From CAYVTV01 sp964563105 (lineage in GTDB: Bacteria; Bacteroidota; Bacteroidia; Bacteroidales; GCA-2748055), in NCBI GenBank assembly GCA_964563105.1, contig CAZLXM010000026.1, positions 1-41,500 of the forward strand: a stretch of DNA of 41,500 nt. The letters run 5' to 3'. Made by a program: the position numbers and the translations under genes. Position 1 is the stretch's first letter, and every line of letters starts with the position of its first letter. The notes beneath the pieces were generated by a model, which was given only the letters and a program-made list of their open reading frames with translations, was not told where the DNA came from and searched no databases. Positions 25,704-34,406 of this stretch are shown here, one piece after another.

Positions 25704-27580
25704 TTCAATATTAAATAAGTCAGGATCAATGTTATCCCAATTGTAAAGGACATAACATACCATCTTAATTTCCCGTTTTGGGTTAAACTCAGCAGATGAT
25801 TGCCGAATAGTGTAAGGCGGGAAATACCAATATTAAGCCAGTCAAAAATATCGTCCTTGTCAATATCAGCAAGCCATATCAAAGGTTTTACAAAAAGGAT
25901 ATCATACAGTCTGTCAAAACCAAACCCACTTTCAAAAAACCTGTTTAAAGAGCTATGTTCAAATGATTCCGACAATGCGGGTTTCCTGTAATAAACCTGA
26001 TATGCAAGATAAATACCTGCAAATACTATTAATGCTGAAAACAGTTGAAACACTATTTCAGTGTTTCCGGTTTCTTTAACAACAACTGCAGGTAAAGTAT
26101 TTTCTGTCAGTGAGGAGAATAGATGAAGACTTACAAATGATTCCGGAAGTTCAATAAAACCTCCTGCCACTGAAAGAAATGCCAGGATTAAGAGGGGCAC
26201 AGTGAGCAGTTTACCTGGTTGGAAAGATGGCTTTAATTTAGTTTTGCCAAAAAATACAATAAAAACCAGCCTGAAAGAATAGAGGCTTGTTAAAAAGGCT
26301 CCGGTAATGGCTGCGATCCATAGCCATGAATTTCCTGTGATGGAAGAGAAGGAGTACCACAGGATGGGGTCTTTACTGTAAAATCCGGCTGTTACAAGCG
26401 GAAGGGCCGAAAGAGATGCAGAGCCTGCAAGGAAAGTCAGAAAAATAAGTGGCATTTCTTTTTTAATCCCTCCCATTTTGAAAATATTATGTTCATTATT
26501 CAGGGCCAGTATCACCACACCGCCGGCAAGGAAAAGAAGGGCTTTGAAAAATGCGTGTATCATAAAATGAAATATCGCTGCCGACCATGCCCCAACACCA
26601 AGAGCGAGAAACATGTAACCTATCTGGCTGATTGTGGAATAGGCAAGAATCCTTTTCAGGTCATGTTGTCCGAGGGCGCTGAAACCGGCAATAAGCAATG
26701 TTAACACCCCGATAATGGCAATGGCTGTCATAACAAGTGGTGCAAGGCTGAAAAGTATATGGCAGCGGGCAATAAGATAAACACCCGCTGTTACCATAGT
26801 GGCGGCATGTATCAGGGCGCTTACCGGTGAGGGGCCTGCCATGGCATCCGGTAGCCAGGTTTGTAATGGTAACTGGGCTGATTTGCCCAGGGCCCCGAAA
26901 AGCAGTAGTGCAGCAGTAATAACTGCCAGCGGAGATCCGGCACTCCATTTTTCATTAACCTGCAACATCAGTTCGTCTATCCGGAAGGTATTGAAATTTA
27001 CAAATAAAAGGAAGATTCCGATAATCATGGCGGTATCCCCGATACGTGTGACAATGAAAGCTTTTCTTGCAGCATAACCATTTTCCGGTTCTTTATACCA
27101 GAAACCAATCAAAAGGTAACTACATAAGCCTACACCCTCCCATCCCAGATACAGAAGCAAAATATTATCAGCAAGAACAAGAATCAGCATTGATCCGACA
27201 AAGAGATTCATATAGGCAAAAAATCTTGAAAATCCATCATCTGCCGACATGAATTCAATGGAATATACATGTATCAGAAAGCTTACGAAAGTGATAACAA
27301 AGCAAAAAACAAGCGAAAGTGAATCAAGACTGAAGGATATATTGACTTTAAGTTCTCCGGCATTTATCCATTCCCATATATCAACACTATATGAACTTAA
27401 CCGGGGTAAGTATCTGAGAAATTCGATGCCACTTATAAGAGTAAGAAGCAATGAAATGCTAACCGAGCCTGTACCAATACAGGCGACGACTCTCCTGCTC
27501 AGCTTTGGACCTGCAACAGCCAGGATCAGGAAGCCAAGCAGAGGTATCGCAGGTATAAGGGCTATAAAATTTTCAATCAT
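25700..27580 (-). CDS. nuoL: NADH-quinone oxidoreductase subunit L
   Basis: The 626-residue length is typical of the most distal proton-pumping subunit with its C-terminal lateral helix. Conserved segments: LLLYLGWEGVGLCSYLLIGFWY (TM5 Glu), KSAQLPLQTWLPDAMAGPSPVSALIHAATMVTAGVYL, and ALGQHDLKRILAYSTISQIGYMFLALG. The C-terminal region (FESGFGFDRLYDILFVKPLIWLADIDKDDIFD) is the lateral-helix portion. It lies 4 bases after nuoK and its stop overlaps the nuoM start. Confidence 0.95.
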   Translation of the reverse strand: MIENFIALIPAIPLLGFLILAVAGPKLSRRVVACIGTGSVSISLLLTLISGIEFLRYLPRLSSYSVDIWEWINAGELKVNISFSLDSLSLVFCFVITFVSFLIHVYSIEFMSADDGFSRFFAYMNLFVGSMLILVLADNILLLYLGWEGVGLCSYLLIGFWYKEPENGYAARKAFIVTRIGDTAMIIGIFLLFVNFNTFRIDELMLQVNEKWSAGSPLAVITAALLLFGALGKSAQLPLQTWLPDAMAGPSPVSALIHAATMVTAGVYLIARCHILFSLAPLVMTAIAIIGVLTLLIAGFSALGQHDLKRILAYSTISQIGYMFLALGVGAWSAAIFHFMIHAFFKALLFLAGGVVILALNNEHNIFKMGGIKKEMPLIFLTFLAGSASLSALPLVTAGFYSKDPILWYSFSSITGNSWLWIAAITGAFLTSLYSFRLVFIVFFGKTKLKPSFQPGKLLTVPLLILAFLSVAGGFIELPESFVSLHLFSSLTENTLPAVVVKETGNTEIVFQLFSALIVFAGIYLAYQVYYRKPALSESFEHSSLNRFFESGFGFDRLYDILFVKPLIWLADIDKDDIFDWLNIGISRLTLFGNHLLSLTQNGKLRWYVMSFTIGITLILTYLILK

Positions 27581-27584
27581 CGTT

Positions 27585-27902
27585 TTATTGAATATTGTCT
27601 TTTAATTTATTGACAGAGTCGGCATCGAGAGTTTTAAAATGATGATGTACCTGCAGAAGCAGTGCCAGGCCAATGGCAACCTCAACTGCTGCCACAGCAA
27701 GAATGAAAATAAACATCACCTGTCCGTCAGCCTGTTTCCAATGTTGACCTGCAATAATGAATACAAGGCCGGCACTATTAAACATAATCTCTATTGACAT
27801 AAGCATGAAGATCAGGTTCCTACGCACAAGAAGTCCAACCAGGCCGATAAGGAACAGAGTCCCCGCAAAGATCAATTGTGTTTCAATCGCTACAGTCAGC
27901 AT
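27585..27902 (-). CDS. nuoK: NADH-quinone oxidoreductase subunit K
   Basis: This is a 105-residue, three-helix membrane subunit. The membrane glutamates needed for proton transfer are present in LMSIEIMFNSAGLVF and in AAVEVAIGLALLL. It lies between nuoJ (3-base gap) and nuoL (4-base gap), as in other nuo operons. Confidence 0.95.
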   Translation of the reverse strand: MLTVAIETQLIFAGTLFLIGLVGLLVRRNLIFMLMSIEIMFNSAGLVFIIAGQHWKQADGQVMFIFILAVAAVEVAIGLALLLQVHHHFKTLDADSVNKLKDNIQ

Positions 27903-27905
27903 TTT

Positions 27906-28421
27906 TTATTTTTTTAAAAAGCGGTGGATTACTTTTTTCTTACGGCTGCCCAGATGATATGCACCAATGACGCCTGCCATCAGCAGTACTCCGGCTATTT
28001 CTACAGCCAGTATATAGGTAGAGAATAAAGAAATTCCTACCTGCCTTGTTTTTAGTGTTTTATCAATAGCCCCGGGAATCGGAAAATCACTTATAATCAT
28101 TATGAAATCAACAAGAAGAATGACTGATAATATTGAAGGAATGATCCACATGCGGGGATTGAGCCATTTTTTTCCCATTTTCTTTTCCTCTCCAATATTA
28201 AGCATCATAATTGCGAAAATAAACAGCACCATTATTGCACCTGCATATATTATTACCTCCAGGGCTGCTATAAAAGGGGCATCAAGAAGATAAAAAATTA
28301 CTGAAACAGCAAGAAGTGAAATGATCAGATTAAGAAGTGCATGAATGGCATTCTTTCCTGAAATTGCCAATATAGTTGATATCAATGCGATCGCCGCTGC
28401 CAGGTAGAAAAAAAAGTTCAT
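27906..28421 (-). CDS. nuoJ: NADH-quinone oxidoreductase subunit J
   Basis: This is a 171-residue membrane subunit with five helices. The conserved TM3 stretch VIIYAGAIMVLFIFAIMMLNI (with the pi-bulge tyrosine region) follows LLDAPFIAALE, and AVEIAGVLLMAGVIGA matches the last helix. It is shorter in the C-terminal tail than some homologues but complete. It begins 10 bases after nuoI. Confidence 0.95.
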   Translation of the reverse strand: MNFFFYLAAAIALISTILAISGKNAIHALLNLIISLLAVSVIFYLLDAPFIAALEVIIYAGAIMVLFIFAIMMLNIGEEKKMGKKWLNPRMWIIPSILSVILLVDFIMIISDFPIPGAIDKTLKTRQVGISLFSTYILAVEIAGVLLMAGVIGAYHLGSRKKKVIHRFLKK

Positions 28422-28431
28422 TGTAATAGAT

Positions 28432-28947
28432 TTAAGGTAAAAGTTCTTTTATATCAACGGGCTTATATTCTGTCTCTCCTTCTCCTTTTCCTTTTACACC
28501 CATATCCACTCCTGAGTGTTTATAAAAATTATAACCATGGTATTTCCCTTCACCGCTAATAAGCAGATGTTCCTTTTCATAAACCAGATTCTGACGGTTG
28601 TACTCTCCCATTTCAAAATCAGGTATAAGCTGAATAGCATAAGTGGGACATGCTTCTTCACAAAAGCCGCAAAAAATACATCTCGAGAAATTTATCCTGA
28701 AAAACTCGGGATAACGTCTTCCGGATTCCCCATTGGCAGCCTGCAATGAAATGCAATCTACCGGACAAACTGCAGCACAAAGATAACAGGCAACACATCT
28801 CTCGTTATTGTCAGGATCACGTGTCAGGACAATCCTGCCCCTGTACCGGGGAGCGAGATATGGTTTAACTTCAGGATATTCTATTGTTTCCCTCTTGTGA
28901 AAAATGTGAAGAAAGGTCAACCATATACTACGTAAGATACTATACAT
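28432..28947 (-). CDS. nuoI: NADH-quinone oxidoreductase subunit I (two [4Fe-4S] clusters)
   Basis: This 171-residue peripheral-arm subunit carries two ferredoxin motifs, CVACYLCAAVCPVDC and CIFCGFCEEACP. Each supplies the four cysteines of clusters N6a and N6b, which pass electrons to N2 in NuoB. The N-terminal amphipathic segment (SILRSIWLTFLHIFHKRET) anchors it at the membrane. It lies 27 bases after nuoH. Confidence 0.95.
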   Translation of the reverse strand: MYSILRSIWLTFLHIFHKRETIEYPEVKPYLAPRYRGRIVLTRDPDNNERCVACYLCAAVCPVDCISLQAANGESGRRYPEFFRINFSRCIFCGFCEEACPTYAIQLIPDFEMGEYNRQNLVYEKEHLLISGEGKYHGYNFYKHSGVDMGVKGKGEGETEYKPVDIKELLP

Positions 28948-28974
28948 ATCAGTGTTTATTTATGGTGTTTGATC

Positions 28975-29919
28975 TCATTTTATAAATATAAGGATGGCGC
29001 CTGTAACAAGCAGATTAAGCAATGAAACGGGTAAAAGGACTTTCCATCCGAGTTTCATAAGCTGGTCATATCTTGGTCTGGGCAGGGAAGCCCTGAGAAG
29101 GATGAACAAAGCTATGAAAAAGAAAGTTTTCAATAAAAACCAGAATACCGGTGGAAGAAATGACGGTCCAGTCCACCCGCCGAAAAACATAGTGACAATA
29201 ATAGCAGAAATAAGTGTTATACCAAGATATTCCCCTACAAAGAACATCCCGAATTTCATACCTGAGTATTCCGAATGATATCCGGCAATTAATTCACCTT
29301 CAGCTTCAGGAATGTCGAAAGGTAGCCGGTGTGTTTCAGCAATACCCGCTATGAAAAAGACCAGGAAACCAAAAAACTGGGGGAATATGAACCAGCCGTT
29401 TTTTTGAGCCTCAACAATTGAAAGGAAACTAAAAGTGTCAGCCATCATCACCACTCCCATAAGTGACAATCCCATGAATACTTCGTATGTAAGCATCTGT
29501 GCTGTAGCTCTCATTGCACCGATTAATGAATATTTGTTATTTGAGGCCCATCCGCCAAGAACTATACTGTAAACACCCAGGGATGAGTTTGCCAGAAAAA
29601 TCAGTACCCCGATATTTGAATCAAAAACATAAAAATCGGGGCCGAATGGTATCACTGCAAAAGTTAACAGAATAGTAAACATTTGTATTCCCGGGGCAAT
29701 TGTAAATATGATTTTGTCTGAAAACGGAGGGGTCCAGTCTTCCTTGAAGAAAAGCTTTAAAGTGTCGGCAATAACCTGGGCAAGGCCAAAAGGCCCGACA
29801 CGGTTTGGGCCAAGCCTGTCCTGCCATACTGACAACAGTCTTCTTTCAACCCATATCAGGCCTGCAGCTATGGATAAGACTATTAAGAGTATTGCCAGTA
29901 TGATATACAGATATATCAT
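28975..29919 (-). CDS. nuoH: NADH-quinone oxidoreductase subunit H
   Basis: This 314-residue membrane subunit forms the quinone-chamber entrance. Typical sequences are visible: VWERRLLSVWQDRLGPNRVGPFGLAQVIADTLKL, the loop RLPFDIPEAEGELIAGYHSEYSGMKFG with conserved acidic residues, and RASLPRPRYDQLMKLGWKVLLP. It begins 11 bases after nuoG. Confidence 0.95.
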   Translation of the reverse strand: MIYLYIILAILLIVLSIAAGLIWVERRLLSVWQDRLGPNRVGPFGLAQVIADTLKLFFKEDWTPPFSDKIIFTIAPGIQMFTILLTFAVIPFGPDFYVFDSNIGVLIFLANSSLGVYSIVLGGWASNNKYSLIGAMRATAQMLTYEVFMGLSLMGVVMMADTFSFLSIVEAQKNGWFIFPQFFGFLVFFIAGIAETHRLPFDIPEAEGELIAGYHSEYSGMKFGMFFVGEYLGITLISAIIVTMFFGGWTGPSFLPPVFWFLLKTFFFIALFILLRASLPRPRYDQLMKLGWKVLLPVSLLNLLVTGAILIFIK

Positions 29920-29930
29920 TATATTAACAA

Positions 29931-32648
29931 TTAATTTTTAAATAATTTACCAATAGCAGGCAGGTCAATAAATTTCATCCCGGGAAAATTCATCAAAAAT
30001 CCGGCTATTCCGGATTTAATGCTGTTCTCAATTTTCAGCTTCACAACGAATATCTTTCCATTTATCTCAAGCTGCACAGGTTCCCCGCCATTAATGTTTA
30101 ATTTTTTTGCATCATTGTTGTTCAGGAATATCGCAGGCTCTTCAATTAGTTGCTTAAGCGATGAAGCAAAAGAACTTAATTCTTCACTGCCAAATATACG
30201 GTAAAGAGGAACAATAAGCCATTCGTTTTCCTGAATCTCAGAATGATCAGGGATCATTTCACTGAAAATGTAATCGCCTTTTTTCTGTTGATCAATAAGT
30301 CTGATTCCGGGGTCTCCACCTTTCATTGAGCCATTTGGCATGTCAATATAATTGTAGAAAGCTTGTACCGAGTTCCATCCGGGGTACCAATAAAAAGGCA
30401 CAAGCGAAGAAGGAGGGATTTCTCTTCTGCCCTCCATGCTGAATGCAAGGGGAGAATCGGGATCCTGAACAACGCGCTTTTCGCTGACAGCTTTGTGGGC
30501 ATGCATAGCTGTCCTTCCGCTGTAACGCAATGTTTGCCTTGGTATTTTTAGATTCAGCATCCTGAAATCAGCATCGGGAATATATTCTCTGATCCTGGAA
30601 AAAACAGGCAATTCATCAGTCATTGAAGCTGTTATATCATCAAAACGTTCTAAATTTACTGATCCGGGAATATCCTGGAACTTTTTAAACATATTAAGCC
30701 ATTGCCAACTTTCCCTTATTTCTTTTCCTGGATTTAGGGCTTTATAATATCTCTGAGCTCTTCCCTCATTGTTTACAATGGTTCCCTGCGATTCTGCAAA
30801 TGTTGAAACAGGCAGTAAAATGTCAGCTTTCTGAGCAGTCTGGTTGTCCAAATGATCGAGGACAATTATTTTTCCGGCTATTTCAAACATAGCTTTTAAG
30901 GCTTTTTCATCCGCCCTCCTGAAAAGATCATTTTCAAGAATGACCAGTGTGTCAACCCCATGAGCGGGGACATGAGAAACCAAATCATCAAGAGATTTAC
31001 CGGGCATAAGCGCTAAGCCCATACTGTTACATTCCGGCAGTATAGGAATGAACATTACTTTTTTATTTGATGACAGAAGTGAAGCTGCAATGTTCATTCC
31101 TGCACGCAGGATATTCTCATCACCGCATGTTATCCCTGATATGATCAGCGGATTTTCGGCATTTTCAAGAGATGATGCGATTTTTTCAGCCAGTTTCATG
31201 ATTTCCACGTCAACATTTTTTAATCCGGTCGATTTATCTCTGATTATTGAATCAATGGAAAATCCGAGCTTTGAAATATCTTCAAATGAGCCCCTGAAAG
31301 ATTTTTCAGCTATATCATCAAGAGAGTCTTTAATAGGGCTTGCAATAAAAACAGGGCTTTTTCTCTCCTGGGCTAATTCTCTGAAAGGAAGATCGTTCCA
31401 AAGCGGGATATCTTTGCTGAGAGCTTCTTTAGAAGGAAGATTTTTTATTGCCTGGCGTACTGCAAGAGCAATCATGGGAGCGGTGTTTGTAAGGTCTTCT
31501 CCAAGAATTAAAATGGTATCAGCTGTTTCAATCTGTTTCAGGGAAGGAACATAGACCCCGCTATTTTTTATAAAGCTAAGGGCTATCTGTGCCAGGCTTT
31601 GTTCCTTTTTTGATATGCCATGATAAAAATTATCTTTTCCAACAAGAGAAAATAAGGCGTAATTTGATTCAAGAGAAGCTCTGGGGGATCCAATGCCAGC
31701 AATTTTTTTATCTTTTGAGAATGAAAACTCAAGAATGGGAAGTAAATTATCAGTATCTATCCTTTCAGGGAAATCATTTTTGTTGTTGCGGATTTTTGCA
31801 GAAGTTATCCTGCTTTTATCATTTACAAATTCATAACCGAACCGGCCCCTGTCGCAGATGAAATATCCGTTAACTGCGCCGTTGTATCTGTTCATTATTC
31901 TCCTTAGAGAACCGTAGCGTTCGCCTGCTATTATATTGCAGCCAACACTGCAATGAACGCATACAGAGGGGGCATTTGAAAGGTCCCATTTCCTGGTGAA
32001 ATGATTTCTAAGGGTTTTGTCTGTAAATACGCCTGTTGGGCATATTTCGACAAGATTTCCGCTGAATTCATTTTCAAGGGTTCCACTCTGATGGCGGCCG
32101 AAATATACATTATTATGAGTGGCAAAAACATTAAAGTCTTTGCCTCCGGCGTAATCCCTGTAAAATCTGACACAGCGGTAACACTGGATACAGCGGTTCA
32201 TTTCATGGTTTATAAAGGGACCGGGTTCCTGGTCAATGTGAGTTCGTTTTCTGAAATCGAATCGTCTGTAATTATGTCCGCTCATAACTGTCATATCCTG
32301 TAAATGGCATTCACCTCCCTCATCACAAACGGGACAGTCGTGCGGATGATTTGTCATAAGGCTTTCTATTATAGCTGCACGAAAGGCTTTGGCTTCAGGG
32401 TCATTAATGGAAACAATCAATCCATCCACGACGGGTTCCATGCAGGACATTACAATCCGTCCTTTTGAGTCATCCTGATTGCGAAATTTTGTAACAGCAC
32501 AAAGTCTGCAGGCGCCAGCCGAACCCAGGGCAGGATGGTAGCAGAAATGGGGTATGTATAATCCGAGTGAAAGAGCAGTATCAAGAAGACTTTTTCCTTC
32601 AGTTACTTCATATGATTTTCCATCAATATGAATTTTGACCTTTTTCAT
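29931..32648 (-). CDS. nuoG: NADH-quinone oxidoreductase subunit G, iron-sulfur/molybdopterin-like subunit
   Basis: This 905-residue peripheral subunit is close in length to E. coli NuoG. From the N-terminus: a [2Fe-2S] domain (FCYHPALGSAGACRLC ... MSCMEP), the His/Cys cluster HPHDCPVCDEGGEC, a [4Fe-4S] domain (CIQCYRCVRFYRD ... VEICPTG), and an N7-type set CVHCSVGCNI ... FICDRGR that is found in some bacteria but lost in mitochondria. A molybdopterin-oxidoreductase-like body then follows, which binds no cofactor in this family (QKADILLPVSTFAESQGT). Three ATGs are in frame (32660, 32654, 32648). The last overlaps the nuoF stop as ATGA and gives MKKVKIHIDG, so it is preferred. Confidence 0.95.
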   Translation of the reverse strand: MKKVKIHIDGKSYEVTEGKSLLDTALSLGLYIPHFCYHPALGSAGACRLCAVTKFRNQDDSKGRIVMSCMEPVVDGLIVSINDPEAKAFRAAIIESLMTNHPHDCPVCDEGGECHLQDMTVMSGHNYRRFDFRKRTHIDQEPGPFINHEMNRCIQCYRCVRFYRDYAGGKDFNVFATHNNVYFGRHQSGTLENEFSGNLVEICPTGVFTDKTLRNHFTRKWDLSNAPSVCVHCSVGCNIIAGERYGSLRRIMNRYNGAVNGYFICDRGRFGYEFVNDKSRITSAKIRNNKNDFPERIDTDNLLPILEFSFSKDKKIAGIGSPRASLESNYALFSLVGKDNFYHGISKKEQSLAQIALSFIKNSGVYVPSLKQIETADTILILGEDLTNTAPMIALAVRQAIKNLPSKEALSKDIPLWNDLPFRELAQERKSPVFIASPIKDSLDDIAEKSFRGSFEDISKLGFSIDSIIRDKSTGLKNVDVEIMKLAEKIASSLENAENPLIISGITCGDENILRAGMNIAASLLSSNKKVMFIPILPECNSMGLALMPGKSLDDLVSHVPAHGVDTLVILENDLFRRADEKALKAMFEIAGKIIVLDHLDNQTAQKADILLPVSTFAESQGTIVNNEGRAQRYYKALNPGKEIRESWQWLNMFKKFQDIPGSVNLERFDDITASMTDELPVFSRIREYIPDADFRMLNLKIPRQTLRYSGRTAMHAHKAVSEKRVVQDPDSPLAFSMEGRREIPPSSLVPFYWYPGWNSVQAFYNYIDMPNGSMKGGDPGIRLIDQQKKGDYIFSEMIPDHSEIQENEWLIVPLYRIFGSEELSSFASSLKQLIEEPAIFLNNNDAKKLNINGGEPVQLEINGKIFVVKLKIENSIKSGIAGFLMNFPGMKFIDLPAIGKLFKN

Positions 32649-33919
32649 CTCCATGGACATTTTTTTTCTTCGATATGTCGTTTGAAATCATCATAAAAAT
32701 AATTGAGCCCGCTTTGTAAAGGTTCTGCAGCCCCGGGTGCATGGGCACAGAATGTATGGCCGGGCCCCATGTATTTAGTATGAAATTTCAGAATATCCAG
32801 ATATTCCATTTTTCCTTTGCCTTCTTCAATTGCAGAAAGCATTTTTTCAACCCATGGCAGGCCTTCCCTGCATGGAGTACACCATCCGCAACTTTCCAGT
32901 GCGTAGAATTTTTCCACATTTTGAAGAAAGGCAACAGGACAGGTTTTATCATCCAGAATTATCATAGTTCCGGTTCCAAGCCTGCTTCCGGCGGCTGCTA
33001 CAGTTGAAAAATCCATCTTTACTTCAAGATCTTTGTCCGTAAGGAATTCAGTAGATGCTCCTCCTGGCAATAATCCCCTGAATATATAATTGTCAATCAT
33101 TCCTCCGGCATGTTCCATAAGAATTTCACCCATAGTGACGCCAAGCGGAAGTTCCCATAAACCCGGATTTCTGACTTTGCCACTCACACCAAAAAGTTTT
33201 GTTCCGCCGGTACCGGTAAGGCTCAGGCCCTTGAACCATTCGGCTCCTTTTTCAACTATATGTGATATCCACGAAAGGGTTTCCACATTATTTACAACTG
33301 TGGGTTTTCCAAACAGCCCGCTTGTTGCCGGAAAGGGGGGTTTAGTCCGTGGTATTCCTCTTTTCCCTTCAAGGGCATTCAGAAGTGCCGTTTCTTCACC
33401 GCATATATATCTTCCGGCACTTGAATGGACATATATATCAAGATCAAAACCTGATCCAAGAATATTTTTCCCGAGATACCCCTCTTTGTAAGCTTCAGAT
33501 ATTGCTTTCCTGAGCTCAAGCTCGGCTTTTTTATAAGCCCAGCGGATAAAAATAAAAGCTTTTACCGCCTGTATTGCGTATGCTGCAATTATCATCCCTG
33601 CAATAAGCTGATGTGGATTTCCTTCAAGGAGATATCTGTCTTTGAATGTTCCGGGTTCCATTTCGTCAGCATTGCATACCAAATATTTAGGTAAAATATT
33701 TTCACCTTCCATCGGGACAAGGCCCCATTTTACCCCGGTGGGGAATCCGGCTCCGCCCCTTCCCAAAAGATTCGATGCTTTAATCAGATTCGTCACCTCT
33801 TCCGGGGACATTTCTTTTAATGCTTTCAGGGTACCGTTATAACCACCCTCCTGGAAATATTCCTTAAAGCCGGGAGGAGGGCTTCCCCTTTTAATATGTT
33901 CGGTCAAAGGCTTTTCCAT
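32645..33919 (-). CDS. nuoF: NADH-quinone oxidoreductase subunit F (NADH/FMN-binding)
   Basis: This 424-residue subunit oxidises NADH. The FMN/NADH site appears as GRGGAGFPTGVKWG, NADEMEPGTFKDR and SSAGRYICGEETALLNALEGKRGIPR. The N3 [4Fe-4S] cluster ligands are in ESCGWCTPCREG and FCAHAPG. Its presence with NuoE and NuoG shows that this is a full NADH-linked complex I rather than the 11-subunit ferredoxin-type form common in anaerobic Bacteroides relatives. It lies 6 bases after nuoE. Confidence 0.96.
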   Translation of the reverse strand: MEKPLTEHIKRGSPPPGFKEYFQEGGYNGTLKALKEMSPEEVTNLIKASNLLGRGGAGFPTGVKWGLVPMEGENILPKYLVCNADEMEPGTFKDRYLLEGNPHQLIAGMIIAAYAIQAVKAFIFIRWAYKKAELELRKAISEAYKEGYLGKNILGSGFDLDIYVHSSAGRYICGEETALLNALEGKRGIPRTKPPFPATSGLFGKPTVVNNVETLSWISHIVEKGAEWFKGLSLTGTGGTKLFGVSGKVRNPGLWELPLGVTMGEILMEHAGGMIDNYIFRGLLPGGASTEFLTDKDLEVKMDFSTVAAAGSRLGTGTMIILDDKTCPVAFLQNVEKFYALESCGWCTPCREGLPWVEKMLSAIEEGKGKMEYLDILKFHTKYMGPGHTFCAHAPGAAEPLQSGLNYFYDDFKRHIEEKKCPWR

Positions 33920-33925
33920 TAAGGT

Positions 33926-34390
33926 TTATTTATATTTATCAAGCAGGGCATCAATTTTTTCAATAGACAGATTGTTATAGTGATCTTCATTTATCATCAT
34001 TGCAGGAGCGTGATCGCAATCGCCCAGGCATGAAACAGGCAAAAGAGTGAAACGTCCGTCAGTGGTTGTTTCTCCAAAGCTGATCTTTAGCTTTCCTGAA
34101 ATATATTCATAAACTGATTTATATCCCATTATCATACAACTTATACTATCGCAGATCAGAATTATATTCCTGCCGACCGGCTTTCGGTAAATGCGGCTGT
34201 AAAATGTCGCAACACCATCAACTTCTGCTTCCGACATATTAAGAAAATCTGCAATGTCGCTAACCGATTCATCCGATATCCATCCGCGATATTTCTGAAC
34301 AATCTTCAAAGCATCAATACAGGCTGCTGCAGGATAAGGGTATTGTTGAGCCTCTTCCAATATTTCTTTTTTTTCTTTTTCAGTCAGCAT
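33926..34390 (-). CDS. nuoE: NADH-quinone oxidoreductase subunit E ([2Fe-2S] N1a)
   Basis: This is a 154-residue thioredoxin-fold ferredoxin. The N1a ligands are CDSISC (C-x4-C) and CLGDC (C-x3-C). The family segment EAEVDGVATFYSRIYRKPVGR precedes them. The longer frame from 34447 would add 19 hydrophobic residues lying within nuoCD. The ATG at 34390 (MLTEKEKKEILEE), 16 bases after the nuoCD stop, matches the family N-terminus. Confidence 0.95.
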   Translation of the reverse strand: MLTEKEKKEILEEAQQYPYPAAACIDALKIVQKYRGWISDESVSDIADFLNMSEAEVDGVATFYSRIYRKPVGRNIILICDSISCMIMGYKSVYEYISGKLKISFGETTTDGRFTLLPVSCLGDCDHAPAMMINEDHYNNLSIEKIDALLDKYK

Positions 34391-34406
34391 TTTCAAAATT
34401 TTAAGT

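Noticed and set aside
25704..25763. N-terminal extension of NuoM
   Set aside because: Polar, inside nuoL, and incompatible with the ATGA coupling at 25703.
26661..27077. Long ORFs antisense and out of frame within nuoL
   Set aside because: Shadows of a strongly conserved gene; composition and context give no support.
31048..31554. 168-codon ORF antisense to nuoG
   Set aside because: Long only because of codon bias on the opposite strand of nuoG; no independent start signal or family.
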